A DNA stretch of 64,000 nt from contig NZ_JANPVQ010000001.1 of NCBI RefSeq assembly GCF_026157105.1, positions 1,295,501 to 1,359,500 on the forward strand. The letters run 5' to 3'. The stretch comes from Sphingomicrobium marinum (lineage in GTDB: Bacteria; Pseudomonadota; Alphaproteobacteria; Sphingomonadales; Sphingomonadaceae). Under the pieces are notes generated by a model, which searched no databases, had not been told where the DNA came from, and saw only the letters and a program-made list of their open reading frames with translations. Positions 1-10,034 of the stretch are shown piece after piece. Every line of letters begins with the position of its first letter. Positions within the stretch are counted from its first letter, which is position 1. The translations under genes were made by a program, and so were the position numbers.

Positions 1-498
1 GGCCGGCCGATGCTCGCCATGACCCCGCGGGGACGCCCGCTCACGCAGGCCAAGGTGCGTGATCTGGCGGCGGGCGAGGGCGCCATCATCCTGTGCGGTC
101 GTTTCGAAGGTTTTGACGAGCGCATCTTCGAGGCGCGCCCCATCGAGCCCGTCTCGATCGGCGACTATGTCCTCTCGGGCGGAGAGGTGGCCGCGATGGT
201 TACCCTCGACGCTTGCATTCGCCTGCAAGGCGGGGTAATGGGCGCGGCCTCTAGCGGAGAGGACGAGAGTTTCGAAACCGGACTGCTCGAATATCCGCAT
301 TATACCCGACCTCAAGAGTGGGAAGGGCGCACGATCCCCGAAGTGCTGCGATCTGGGGATCATGCGAAGATTGCCGCTTGGCGAAAGGCCAGGGCAATCG
401 AAGATACAAGGTCACGGCGACCGGACTTATGGGAAGCTCATGGGGAGCCTCCGGTCCAATCGCCCTCTGGCGCGCGGTTGAAGAATGAAGAGAATTAG
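1..498 (+). CDS. trmD: tRNA (guanine-N1)-methyltransferase TrmD, 3' part only
   Basis: The reading frame is open from the first base of the window, so the true start lies upstream; 165 C-terminal residues are visible. TrmD methylates G37 next to the anticodon of tRNAs reading CNN codons, using S-adenosylmethionine. Family motifs present are GRPLTQ, the SAM-knot sequence [27 protein letters not shown] and the later [12 protein letters not shown] block. The C-terminal alpha-helical domain follows and the gene ends normally. rplS begins three bases after the stop codon, the usual tail of the rpsP-rimM-trmD-rplS operon. Identity is very secure; only the N-terminal knot half is missing because of the window edge. 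Confidence 0.96.
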   Translation, partial: GRPMLAMTPRGRPLTQAKVRDLAAGEGAIILCGRFEGFDERIFEARPIEPVSIGDYVLSGGEVAAMVTLDACIRLQGGVMGAASSGEDESFETGLLEYPHYTRPQEWEGRTIPEVLRSGDHAKIAAWRKARAIEDTRSRRPDLWEAHGEPPVQSPSGARLKNEEN

Positions 499-501
499 GA
501 A

Positions 502-885
502 ATGAACCTGATCCAAGAGCTCGAAAAAGAGCAGATCGAAGCGCTTACGAGCGAAAAGAAAATCCCGGACTTCCGCCCCGGTGACACGCTGCGCGTTGGC
601 GTTCGCGTTGTCGAAGGCGAGCGGACCCGTATTCAGAACTTCGAAGGCGTGTGCATCGCGCGCGCCAACAAGGGCGTGAACTCCAACTTCACCGTACGCA
701 AAGTGTCGTTCGGCGAAGGTGTCGAGCGCGTCTTCCCGCTTTATTCGCCCAACGTCGACAGCATCACTGTCGTGCGCAAGGGCGCCGTTCGTCGTGCCAA
801 GCTCTACTATCTGCGTGGCCGCACCGGTAAGGCCGCTCGTATCGCCGAGCGCAAGGACAACCGTCCCGCCAAGACCGACGCGTAA
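502..885 (+). CDS. rplS: 50S ribosomal protein L19
   Basis: A 127-residue protein beginning [11 protein letters not shown], the typical L19 start. It carries the conserved core with [26 protein letters not shown] and the basic C-terminal part including [14 protein letters not shown]19 sits at the 30S-50S interface of the ribosome. It follows trmD by three bases and is the last gene of this operon: a strong intrinsic terminator lies 24 bases after its stop codon. Length is normal for Alphaproteobacteria, where a short acidic or basic tail is common. Confidence 0.98.
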   Translation: MNLIQELEKEQIEALTSEKKIPDFRPGDTLRVGVRVVEGERTRIQNFEGVCIARANKGVNSNFTVRKVSFGEGVERVFPLYSPNVDSITVVRKGAVRRAKLYYLRGRTGKAARIAERKDNRPAKTDA

Positions 886-909
886 GCGACGACAACTTGC
901 GATTTCCAG

Positions 910-940
910 GGGCGTCCGGCATCAACCGGGCGCCCTTTTT
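910..940 (+). terminator. Intrinsic terminator of the trmD-rplS operon
   Basis: Arms at 910-919 and 926-935 form a 10-bp GC-rich stem with one G-U pair and a six-base loop, followed directly by five T residues. It lies between the rplS stop and the start of the next gene. Confidence 0.88.
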
Positions 941-955
941 GTTTCCGGAGAGAAG

Positions 956-3172
<2,217 letters not shown>

Positions 3173-3227
3173 GCTCCCGCGTTGACTTATCGGCTGCGGG
3201 GCCTACCTCGCAGCTCAAGGAGATTTC

Positions 3228-4253
3228 ATGGGCTATAAAGTTGTTGTCGTCGGCGCCACCGGTACGGTCGGGCGCGAACTATTGACCATTCTCGACGAGC
3301 GCAAATTCCCGATCGACGAGATCGCCGCGGTGGCCTCGAGCCGCTCGGCGGGCGACCGCATCGAGTTCGGTGAGAGCGGCAAGGAGTTGAAGGTCCGCAA
3401 TATCGAGCATTTCGATTTTGCCGGATGGGACATGGCCTTGTTCGCGGCAGGCTCCGCCGTGTCCAAGCAATATGCCGAAAAGGCTGCGAAAGCAGGCTGC
3501 ACCGTCATCGACAATTCATCGCTCTTCCGGATGGATCCCGACGTGCCGCTCGTGGTGCCCGAGGTAAACCCCGATGCGATTGACGGCTACAAGGCGAAGA
3601 ATATCATCGCCAATCCCAACTGTTCGACCGCGCAGATGGTGGTGGCGCTAAAGCCGCTGCACGATGCCGCGAAGATCAAGCGTGTGGTGGTGTCGACCTA
3701 CCAGTCGGTCTCTGGCGCAGGCCGCGCCGCAATGGACGAATTGTTCGCGCAGAGCCGCGACATTTTTGTCGGCGATCCCGCCGAACCGCAGGTTTTCACC
3801 AAGCAGATCGCCTTCAACGTCATCCCGCACATTGACGATTTTCTCGAAGACGGCACCACCAAGGAAGAATGGAAGATGGTCGCCGAGACCAAGAAGATCC
3901 TCGATCCCAAGGTGAAGGTCACCGCGACCTGCGTACGCGTGCCTGTGTTCGTAGGTCATTCCGAAGCCGTGAACGTCGAATTCCACGATGAAATCTCTGC
4001 CAAGGAGGCGCGCAAGATCCTGCGCGAGAGCCCGGGCATCATGCTGGTCGATAAGCGCGAAGATGGCGGCTACGTCACGCCGGTCGAATGCGTCGGCGAT
4101 TATGCCACCTTCATCAGCCGCCTGCGCGAAGATCCCACGGTCGATAGCGGGCTGAGTTTCTGGTGCGTGTCCGATAACCTCAGGAAGGGCGCCGCGCTGA
4201 ATGCGGTCCAGATCGCCGAGCTGCTCGGTCGCAAGCACCTACAAAAGGCTTGA
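3228..4253 (+). CDS. asd: Aspartate-semialdehyde dehydrogenase
   Basis: A 341-residue protein that reduces aspartyl-4-phosphate to aspartate semialdehyde with NADPH, feeding lysine/diaminopimelate, threonine and methionine synthesis. The Rossmann motif VVGATGTVGRELL is at the N-terminus. The catalytic cysteine is Cys132 in NPNCSTAQ, and the later segment VRVPVFVGHSEAVNVEF is the conserved substrate region. A good Shine-Dalgarno (AAGGAG) lies seven bases before the ATG. The 55-base gap upstream contains TTGACT (3182-3187) but no convincing -10. Length and motifs are typical for the alphaproteobacterial enzyme. Confidence 0.97.
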   Translation: MGYKVVVVGATGTVGRELLTILDERKFPIDEIAAVASSRSAGDRIEFGESGKELKVRNIEHFDFAGWDMALFAAGSAVSKQYAEKAAKAGCTVIDNSSLFRMDPDVPLVVPEVNPDAIDGYKAKNIIANPNCSTAQMVVALKPLHDAAKIKRVVVSTYQSVSGAGRAAMDELFAQSRDIFVGDPAEPQVFTKQIAFNVIPHIDDFLEDGTTKEEWKMVAETKKILDPKVKVTATCVRVPVFVGHSEAVNVEFHDEISAKEARKILRESPGIMLVDKREDGGYVTPVECVGDYATFISRLREDPTVDSGLSFWCVSDNLRKGAALNAVQIAELLGRKHLQKA

Positions 4254-4304
4254 TATAGCGCAAGATTGCCATAGGCTCGTTCTCCGATAAGGGGAAACGC
4301 CGCC

Positions 4305-4949
4305 ATGCTCCAAGCCGATCTGTTCTGGTCCTTCCGGAGCCCGTACAGTTATCTGGCGACCAAGCGCTACCGGCAGCTTCACAACAATTTCAACGTCGAA
4401 ATTAAGTTTCGCCCGGTATTGCCGCTCGCGGTTCGCGACCCTGAATTCTTCGAGAACCGGGACCCCAACTGGATACGCTATACGATCCTCGATGTCGGGC
4501 GGCTTGCGGCGTATCTCGATTTACCGTTCGGGATGCCCGATCCCGACCCGATCGTACAGGATCTCGAAACCCGCGAAATCGCCGAGGATCAGCCGCACAT
4601 CTTCCGACTGACGCGGCTCGGGCAGGCGGCGGCGCGCAAGGGAAAGGGGCTGGCTTTCGCCGATGAAGTCGGTCGCCTGATCTGGAGCGGCGCCAAGGGA
4701 TGGAATGAAGGCGATCACCTGGCGCAGGCATCGGCCCGCGCGAACGTCGACCTTGCTACGATTGAGCGTGAGGTGGCGGGCGATACCAGGATGATCGACG
4801 CCGAGATCGAAGCCAATGCTGCAGCGCTCGAGGCGGCGGGACATTGGAGCGTGCCGACGCTGGTGTTCGATGGTGAGCCATTCTTCGGCCAGGATCGCAT
4901 TGATGTCGCGATCTGGCGAATGGAGCAGGCGGGGCTACGCGAAGCTTAG
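4305..4949 (+). CDS. 2-hydroxychromene-2-carboxylate isomerase-like protein (DsbA/GST-kappa fold)
   Basis: A 214-residue protein of the DsbA-like thioredoxin superfamily, kappa GST branch. The N-terminal active-site segment is LFWSFRSPYSYL. The family's catalytic serine is expected at Ser12 and no CxxC is present, so disulfide exchange is unlikely. The C-terminal WSVPTLVFDGEPFFGQDRID block is characteristic, with the cis-Pro loop (SVPT). Characterised members isomerise 2-hydroxychromene-2-carboxylate in naphthalene degradation, a glutathione-dependent step. No other aromatic-degradation genes lie nearby, so the actual substrate here is unknown. Its stop codon overlaps the stop of the convergent hydroxylase gene. 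Confidence 0.85.
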   Translation: MLQADLFWSFRSPYSYLATKRYRQLHNNFNVEIKFRPVLPLAVRDPEFFENRDPNWIRYTILDVGRLAAYLDLPFGMPDPDPIVQDLETREIAEDQPHIFRLTRLGQAAARKGKGLAFADEVGRLIWSGAKGWNEGDHLAQASARANVDLATIEREVAGDTRMIDAEIEANAAALEAAGHWSVPTLVFDGEPFFGQDRIDVAIWRMEQAGLREA

Positions 4950-5608
4950 CCGGGGCTCGACCATTTTCGATACAGGCTTTCGCGCACGAAACGCAGCTTC
5001 ATGTGGTTTTCCTCGGCTATCTTGTCGCCTTCGAGCGCGGCAATCTCGCCCAGCTCGAACAACATGTGACGCTGGAACGGGTCGGAGACGCGGCTCTCGA
5101 TAAAGGTGATCGCAACCAGCCGCTCGCCCTTGGTGACTTCGGTCACCTCATGCAGCGCGTTCGACGGATAGACGATGGCTTCCCCGGGCTGGAGCTTGAA
5201 CTCCATCGATCCTTCGCCAAGCCAGACCTTGAGCGCGCCGCCTTCATATTCCGCCGGGTCATTCAAAAACACCGTGCAGGACAGGTCCGAGCGCACCGTG
5301 CCCTTGGGCAGCTGAATATAGGCGGCATCGCCATGCACCCCGTATTTCATCCCTGGCTCGTATCTGGTGAGCAACGGCGGCGCCATCGCCGTCGGGAAGG
5401 CGAACTCGTGGAATTCGGGCGATTGCAGCATCGCATTGCGCACGATTTCCGAGGACTTCTGATAGGCCTGCGGGTCGTGCAGCTGCATGTTCTGCTTGGC
5501 CGTGTTGGCGGGATTGGAAATCCGCCCATCGACGAATTGGGTCGATGCAGCGATCTGCTTGAGCTGATCGATCTGCGCAGGCTCGAGAAGTTTGAGTATC
5601 CGATACAT
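4946..5608 (-). CDS. PKHD-type Fe(II)/2-oxoglutarate hydroxylase (PiuC/YbiX family)
   Basis: The start chosen is the ATG at 5608 (MYRILKLLEP), because family members begin there; the upstream in-frame extension overlaps the neighbouring promoter region. This gives 220 residues. The jelly-roll core shows the iron ligands His-x-Asp in GVHGDAAY and the distal His in YPSNALHEV, followed by the 2-oxoglutarate-binding Arg in GERLVAITF. Members are often associated with iron uptake (PiuC) and hydroxylate an unknown substrate. The gene is divergent from the alpha/beta hydrolase with 47 bases between starts. It converges on the isomerase gene with four shared bases. Confidence 0.88.
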   Translation of the reverse strand: MYRILKLLEPAQIDQLKQIAASTQFVDGRISNPANTAKQNMQLHDPQAYQKSSEIVRNAMLQSPEFHEFAFPTAMAPPLLTRYEPGMKYGVHGDAAYIQLPKGTVRSDLSCTVFLNDPAEYEGGALKVWLGEGSMEFKLQPGEAIVYPSNALHEVTEVTKGERLVAITFIESRVSDPFQRHMLFELGEIAALEGDKIAEENHMKLRFVRESLYRKWSSPG

Positions 5609-5655
5609 GGCGAACTCTCTTGCCGAGGCCGAGGCCGCCATGCAAGGCACCCCGC

Positions 5656-6417
5656 ATGAACGAAACCCATCACTGGACCGCATCGGACGGTGTCACGCTC
5701 GCGTACCACGAAACCGGGAAGGGCGATCCGGTCGTCCTGCTCCACGGCCTGTTTTCCAACGCCGATACCAACTGGATCAAATACGGTCATGCCGCCACGA
5801 TCGCGGACGCAGGTTTCCGCGTCATCATGCCGGACCTGCGCGCGCACGGTCACAGCGCGGCACCGCGCGATGCCGCGTCATACCCGCACGGTATCCTCGC
5901 GCGCGATCTGGAAGAGCTTATCGGCCATCTCGGACTGCTCCCTGGTGAATATGACCTCGGCGGCTTTTCGCTAGGGGCGCGGACGACGGTAAATGCGGTG
6001 GGGCAGGGGCTGCGCCCGCGCCGCGCCGTTCTCGCCGGCATGGGCCTGTCGGGACTGACAGGATGGGAAAAGCGTCAGCAATTCTTCCTCGGTGCGGTCG
6101 AACGCTATGATATTGCCAAGCGCGGCGACCCGGACTTCATGGCCGTCAGTTTCATGAAGACAATGAAAATCGACCGCGAGGCGGCCCGGCATATGTTGCC
6201 CAGCTTCACCGACGCCAAGGCGCAATGGCTCGATGCCTTTACGATGCCAACTGGCGTCGTGTGCGGGGTGGACGATCGCGACAACGGCGATCCTCAGGCC
6301 CTTATCGATGCCCTGCCCGATGCCGAATTGTTCGAAATTCCAGGCTCGCATATGAGCTCCGTCACGAAGAAGGAATTGGGTCAGGCAATCGCCGATTTCC
6401 TGTCAGATCCTTCTTGA
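5656..6417 (+). CDS. Alpha/beta-fold hydrolase
   Basis: The chosen start, ATG at 5656 (MNETHHWTASDGVTLAY), gives 253 residues. It is preferred over a codon 36 bases upstream because the encoded DGVTLAYHETG segment is the usual hydrolase N-terminus. The oxyanion region HGLFSN, the nucleophile elbow GGFSLGART (Ser) and the late His in GSHMSSV form a plausible triad; the acid residue is probably in the CGVDDRDNGD segment. There is no signal peptide, so it is cytoplasmic. The substrate cannot be read from the sequence; the family covers esterases, lipases and C-C hydrolases. The gene shares a divergent promoter region with the PKHD hydroxylase. Confidence 0.85.
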   Translation: MNETHHWTASDGVTLAYHETGKGDPVVLLHGLFSNADTNWIKYGHAATIADAGFRVIMPDLRAHGHSAAPRDAASYPHGILARDLEELIGHLGLLPGEYDLGGFSLGARTTVNAVGQGLRPRRAVLAGMGLSGLTGWEKRQQFFLGAVERYDIAKRGDPDFMAVSFMKTMKIDREAARHMLPSFTDAKAQWLDAFTMPTGVVCGVDDRDNGDPQALIDALPDAELFEIPGSHMSSVTKKELGQAIADFLSDPS

Positions 6418-6476
6418 TTTTGAACGAACAAGCGTTTCATTTGCCGTTAAGTCGTATTTGCTTAGAGGTGCCTCCC

Positions 6477-8339
6477 ATGAAAAATCTGAAGATTTCCGCA
6501 TCGCTTGCGGCGCTGGCCATTGCCACGCCGTTCACGGTAGCATTCGCTGCCGCTCACCCCGATACCGAAATGGAAGCGGGTCTCGAACACCCGCTGACGC
6601 CCGCGGGGGCGAAGGCCTATGTCGAAGCGGTCGAGGCCGAGGCATTCGAATTCGCCGACATCGCCGGCCGCGCTTACTGGGTCAATTCGACCTATATCAA
6701 CGAAGATACCGATAAGCTGGCCGCCTATTTCGGCACGATCGCCACCGAAAAGGGCGTCGAATATGCCACCAAAGCTGCTGCCTACGCAGCGGTCAAAGGG
6801 CTCGACTATGACACCGCGCGCAAGCTCAACATCATGCGCGGCGGCCTCACGCTGGCGGCACCGACGACCGAGGGCGCAGCGGCCGAGCTCAACACCATCG
6901 CCACCGATCTCAATTCGCAATATGGCCGCGGCAAGGCGGAACTGAACGGCGAGGAAGTGCCGGGCAACGATGCCGAAGCGATGATGGGCACCAACCGCAA
7001 CCCCGAAGAACTCGCCCAGCTGTGGGCCAGCTGGCATGACAATGTCGGCGCGCCGATGAAGGATGATTATGCGCGCCTGGTCGAAATCGCCAACGAAGGC
7101 GCGCGCGAGCTTGGCTTTGCCGACACCGGCGCGATGTGGCGCTCTGGCTATGACATGACGCCTGAAGAATTCAGCGCGATGTATGATCGCCTGTGGGGCG
7201 AAGTGAAGCCGCTCTACGAAGACCTGCACTGCTATGTCCGTAGCGGCATTTCCGATTATTACGGCGACGAGATCCAGCCCGATGACGGCTATATCCGCGC
7301 CGACCTGCTCGGCAACATGTGGGCACAGGGATGGGGCAACGTCTATCCGCTCGTCGCGCCCGAAGGCGCTGGCGATATCGGCTACGATCTGACCGATCTC
7401 CTCGTTTCGAACAATGTCGATGCCGAAGGTATCGCGCGTATTTCCGAGCGCTTCTACACCTCGCTCGGGCTCGACCCACTGCCCGAAAGCTTCTGGACCA
7501 AATCGCAGATCGTGCGTCCGGAAGGCCGTGAGGTCGTCTGCCACGCTTCGGCCTGGAATATCGACAATGTCGACGACCTTCGCATCAAGATGTGCACCAA
7601 GGTGAATGCCGACGACTTCGTCACGATGCACCACGAACTCGGGCACAATTATTACCAACGCGCCTACAACCAGAAGAGTTATTTCTACCTCAACGGCGCC
7701 AATGACGGCTTCCACGAAGCCATCGGCGATTTCATCGCGCTGTCGGTGACGCCCGAATATCTCGTGCAGATCGGTCTGCTCGATGCCGACAAGGTGCCGA
7801 GCGCCGACAAGGATATCGGCCTGCTGCTCAACCAGGCGATGGACAAGGTCGCCTTCCTCCCCTTCGGCCTGCTGGTCGACAAGTGGCGCTGGGGTGTCTT
7901 CGACGGGTCGATCACGCCCGACGAATATAACGACGCGTGGGTTTCGCTGAAGCAGCAGTACCAGGGCGTGACGCCGCCGGTCGATCGTCCCGCCGACGCG
8001 TTCGATCCGGGTGCGAAGTATCACATCCCGGGCAACACGCCCTATGCGCGTTATTTCCTCGCGCACATCCTTCAGTTCCAGTTCTACAAGGCTGCTTGCG
8101 AGACCGCGGGCTGGGATGGCCCGCTGCATCGCTGCAGCTTCTACGGCAACGAGGAAGTGGGGACCAAGCTCAACAACATGCTCGAAATGGGCGCGTCCAA
8201 GCCGTGGCCCGATGCGCTCGAAGCCTTCACTGGCACGCGCGAGATGTCGGCCGATGCGATGGTCGAATATTTCGCCCCGCTTCAGGCGTGGCTCAAAGAG
8301 CAGAACGAGGGCAAGAACTGCACTTGGCCGGGGGCGTAA
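6477..8339 (+). CDS. Secreted M2-family zinc metallopeptidase (ACE-like peptidyl-dipeptidase)
   Basis: The ATG at 6477 opens a signal peptide (MKNLKISASLAALAIA..., cleavage near the AFAAA run), giving 620 residues; longer in-frame readings overlap the hydrolase gene. The zinc site is intact: His386-Glu387-x-x-His390 in HHELGHNYY, with the third ligand Glu414 in GFHEAIGD. The alpha-helical fold and the Tyr- and His-rich C-terminal part match bacterial angiotensin-converting-enzyme homologues. These remove C-terminal dipeptides from oligopeptides. With the secreted DPP IV upstream this suggests extracytoplasmic peptide use. A bidirectional-looking terminator follows 27 bases after the stop. Confidence 0.94.
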   Translation: MKNLKISASLAALAIATPFTVAFAAAHPDTEMEAGLEHPLTPAGAKAYVEAVEAEAFEFADIAGRAYWVNSTYINEDTDKLAAYFGTIATEKGVEYATKAAAYAAVKGLDYDTARKLNIMRGGLTLAAPTTEGAAAELNTIATDLNSQYGRGKAELNGEEVPGNDAEAMMGTNRNPEELAQLWASWHDNVGAPMKDDYARLVEIANEGARELGFADTGAMWRSGYDMTPEEFSAMYDRLWGEVKPLYEDLHCYVRSGISDYYGDEIQPDDGYIRADLLGNMWAQGWGNVYPLVAPEGAGDIGYDLTDLLVSNNVDAEGIARISERFYTSLGLDPLPESFWTKSQIVRPEGREVVCHASAWNIDNVDDLRIKMCTKVNADDFVTMHHELGHNYYQRAYNQKSYFYLNGANDGFHEAIGDFIALSVTPEYLVQIGLLDADKVPSADKDIGLLLNQAMDKVAFLPFGLLVDKWRWGVFDGSITPDEYNDAWVSLKQQYQGVTPPVDRPADAFDPGAKYHIPGNTPYARYFLAHILQFQFYKAACETAGWDGPLHRCSFYGNEEVGTKLNNMLEMGASKPWPDALEAFTGTREMSADAMVEYFAPLQAWLKEQNEGKNCTWPGA

Positions 8340-8360
8340 GACTCAACTGCCACCAAACAA

Positions 8361-8394
8361 AAAAAAGGGCTCCCGGCGACGGGAGCCCTTCTTC
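8361..8394. terminator. Bidirectional intrinsic terminator with GCGA tetraloop
   Basis: A perfect 9-bp stem (8367-8375 with 8380-8388) capped by the GNRA-type loop GCGA. It is preceded by a run of A (8361-8366) and followed by TTCTTCGTT. It sits between two convergent genes, so it can serve both: the A run gives a U tract on the minus strand. Confidence 0.88.
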
Positions 8395-8411
8395 GTTATC
8401 GGTGGTCTCGC

Positions 8412-8729
8412 TTAGTAGGCGACCGAACCCGACTTGATTTCCTTCTGGTTGAGCTTGCTGACCGCCTCGTCGTTCATCTCGCTCACTTCGCTGGCAATTT
8501 CTTCGTTCGTCGAAGCATGGCCGGTTGCGGTACCGATCTTGCCCTTGCGGTTGAGAAGAAACGCGCCGCCGGCCGCTGCAGCAACAACACCGGCACCGAT
8601 TGCGGCGCTGGTCTTGGGATTGTCGCGGATGGTGCGATAGCTCTTGCCGAAGACGTCGTCGCGCTGCTCCAGGCTGGACTGGGCCTGCTTGATCTTGCCC
8701 TGCTGCGTCTCGTCGATCTGTTTCGTCAT
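8412..8729 (-). CDS. Small single-span membrane protein of unknown function
   Basis: A 105-residue protein with a charged, Gln-rich N-terminal part (MTKQIDETQQGKIKQAQSS), one glycine/alanine-rich membrane segment at about residues 40-60, then NRKGK and an acidic C-terminal tail. No catalytic motif is visible and I do not recognise a characterised family. The segment AAIGAGVVAAAAGGAFLLNRKGK closely resembles the membrane segment of the 46-residue protein encoded at 22350-22490. A role at the inner membrane, perhaps under stress, is inference. The gene is monocistronic, with the shared terminator downstream. Confidence 0.75.
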   Translation of the reverse strand: MTKQIDETQQGKIKQAQSSLEQRDDVFGKSYRTIRDNPKTSAAIGAGVVAAAAGGAFLLNRKGKIGTATGHASTNEEIASEVSEMNDEAVSKLNQKEIKSGSVAY

Positions 8730-8825
8730 TTTATGTCTCCCTCGGAATTACTTGCTATTCAATCAACGAAGGATGCGGCACTTGGTGCCATGACTGATCG
8801 CGCGCCGGTCACGTTTCGACGAAGA

Positions 8826-9305
8826 CTAGAGCTGCTGGAGCATCGTTTCGGCGCCTGACACCGAATAATCGCCGGGCGCTTCGACGTTGAGTTCGGTCAC
8901 GACGCCGTCATCGACGATCATCGAATAACGCTGCGAACGCTGACCCATCCCGAAGCCCGAGGCATCCATCGTAAGACCCAGCGCTTCGGCAAAGGCACCG
9001 TTGCCATCAGCAAGCATTTCGATGTCCTCGCTGCCTTGCGACTTGTTCCAGGCGTTCATCACGAAAGCATCGTTGACGCTGGTCCCGACGATCTTGTCGA
9101 CACCCTTTCTCTTCAGTTCGTCGGCCTTTTCGACGTAGCTCGGCAAATGGCGCGCTGAACAGGTCGGCGTGAAGGCGCCCGGGACCGCGAACAGCGCCAC
9201 CTTCTTCCCGGCGAAATATTCGCCGCTTTGCACCGGCACGGGGCCGTCATCGGTTGCCAGCGTCAGCTGCACGTCGGGAAGTTTGTCGCCAACCTTGATC
9301 GTCAT
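8826..9305 (-). CDS. Peroxiredoxin, Prx5 family, 1-Cys type
   Basis: A 159-residue protein reducing hydrogen peroxide and organic hydroperoxides. The peroxidatic cysteine is Cys49 in PGAFTPTCSARHLPSY, the Prx5 signature. This is the only cysteine in the protein, so recycling must use an external thiol (glutathione/glutaredoxin or thioredoxin) and not an internal resolving cysteine. The conserved GQRSQRYSMI segment with its Arg near the active site is present. A strong AAAGGAG ribosome-binding site precedes the ATG. There is no signal peptide, so it is cytoplasmic. The gene is divergent from yqgE with 93 bases between start codons. Confidence 0.95.
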   Translation of the reverse strand: MTIKVGDKLPDVQLTLATDDGPVPVQSGEYFAGKKVALFAVPGAFTPTCSARHLPSYVEKADELKRKGVDKIVGTSVNDAFVMNAWNKSQGSEDIEMLADGNGAFAEALGLTMDASGFGMGQRSQRYSMIVDDGVVTELNVEAPGDYSVSGAETMLQQL

Positions 9306-9398
9306 CTTGTATCTCCTTTAGGTGTGGCTGCCAGATAGGAACCTCATGTCAGCGCAACAAGGCTTGCGGGCGCTTGTTCCGCCCTCCACTGTGAGGTT

Positions 9399-9959
9399 AT
9401 GGACGCGCCTCCGTATCTAACCGGCCAGTACCTGCTCGCCATGCCCGGCATGGGAGACCCGCGCTTTGCGCAGGCCGTCATCGTGATGGCGGCGCACGAC
9501 GAAGACGGTGCGTTGGGGATCGGGGTAGGATCGCTGCGCGGCGGTTTGCGTCTCAAGGACTTGCTGCGCCAGTTGAAGATCAGTGCGCCCGATTGTCCCG
9601 ACGTCCCGATCCACCATGGCGGTCCGGTCGAGCCGGGCAGGGGGTTCGTTCTTCATTCGACCGATTGGTCGGGACAGGACACGGTGCAAATCTCGCAGTT
9701 GTGCAATCTCACCGGAACGCTCGATATCCTCAAGGCGATCGCGCACAACGAAGGGCCCAGCAAATATGTCGTTTCGTTGGGCTATGCTGGCTGGTCCGAA
9801 GGCCAGCTCGATGAGGAAATGACGCGCCACGGTTGGTTTGCCGCGCCAAGTGACGACAGCATCCTTTTCGACACGCCGACCAGCGATCGCTGGGCCGCGG
9901 CCTATCGGTCGCAAGGCATCGATCCGGCACTGCTGGTAGGCCAGACCGGCGCCGCCTGA
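9399..9959 (+). CDS. YqgE/AlgH family protein (UPF0301)
   Basis: A 186-residue protein with the family signature LTGQYLLAMPGMGDPRFAQAVIVMAAH at the N-terminus, followed by GALGIGVG and, in the middle, HHGGPVEPGRGFVLHS. The C-terminal YAGWSEGQLDEE motif is also conserved. The family was linked to alginate regulation in Pseudomonas, but its biochemical function is not established. The gene stands alone between a divergent peroxiredoxin and ahcY. A GC-rich hairpin follows its stop codon. Confidence 0.94.
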   Translation: MDAPPYLTGQYLLAMPGMGDPRFAQAVIVMAAHDEDGALGIGVGSLRGGLRLKDLLRQLKISAPDCPDVPIHHGGPVEPGRGFVLHSTDWSGQDTVQISQLCNLTGTLDILKAIAHNEGPSKYVVSLGYAGWSEGQLDEEMTRHGWFAAPSDDSILFDTPTSDRWAAAYRSQGIDPALLVGQTGAA

Positions 9960-9977
9960 CACGCCGATTGCAACACG

Positions 9978-10000
9978 GCGCGCCCTGCGCTAGGGCGCGC
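9978..10000 (+). other. Strong hairpin between yqgE and ahcY
   Basis: A perfect 9-bp GC-only-but-one stem (9978-9986 with 9992-10000) with a five-base loop, 34 bases before the ahcY start. There is no T run after it. It may end yqgE transcription with Rho or act in the ahcY leader. It does not match the SAH riboswitch consensus as I know it. Confidence 0.55.
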
Positions 10001-10034
10001 GGCGAACAATCATCCCCCCAGTGGAGAAGCTTAC

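Noticed and set aside
3182-3209. Promoter TTGACT-N16-TACCTC before asd
   Set aside because: The -10 match is poor and such matches are frequent in GC-rich sequence.
4305-4949. Aromatic (naphthalene) degradation cluster
   Set aside because: Only the isomerase-like gene is present; no dioxygenase, aldolase or dehydrogenase of the pathway is nearby.
9960-10034. SAH riboswitch before ahcY
   Set aside because: The leader is short and lacks the conserved SAH-aptamer core as I know it; only a simple hairpin is present.
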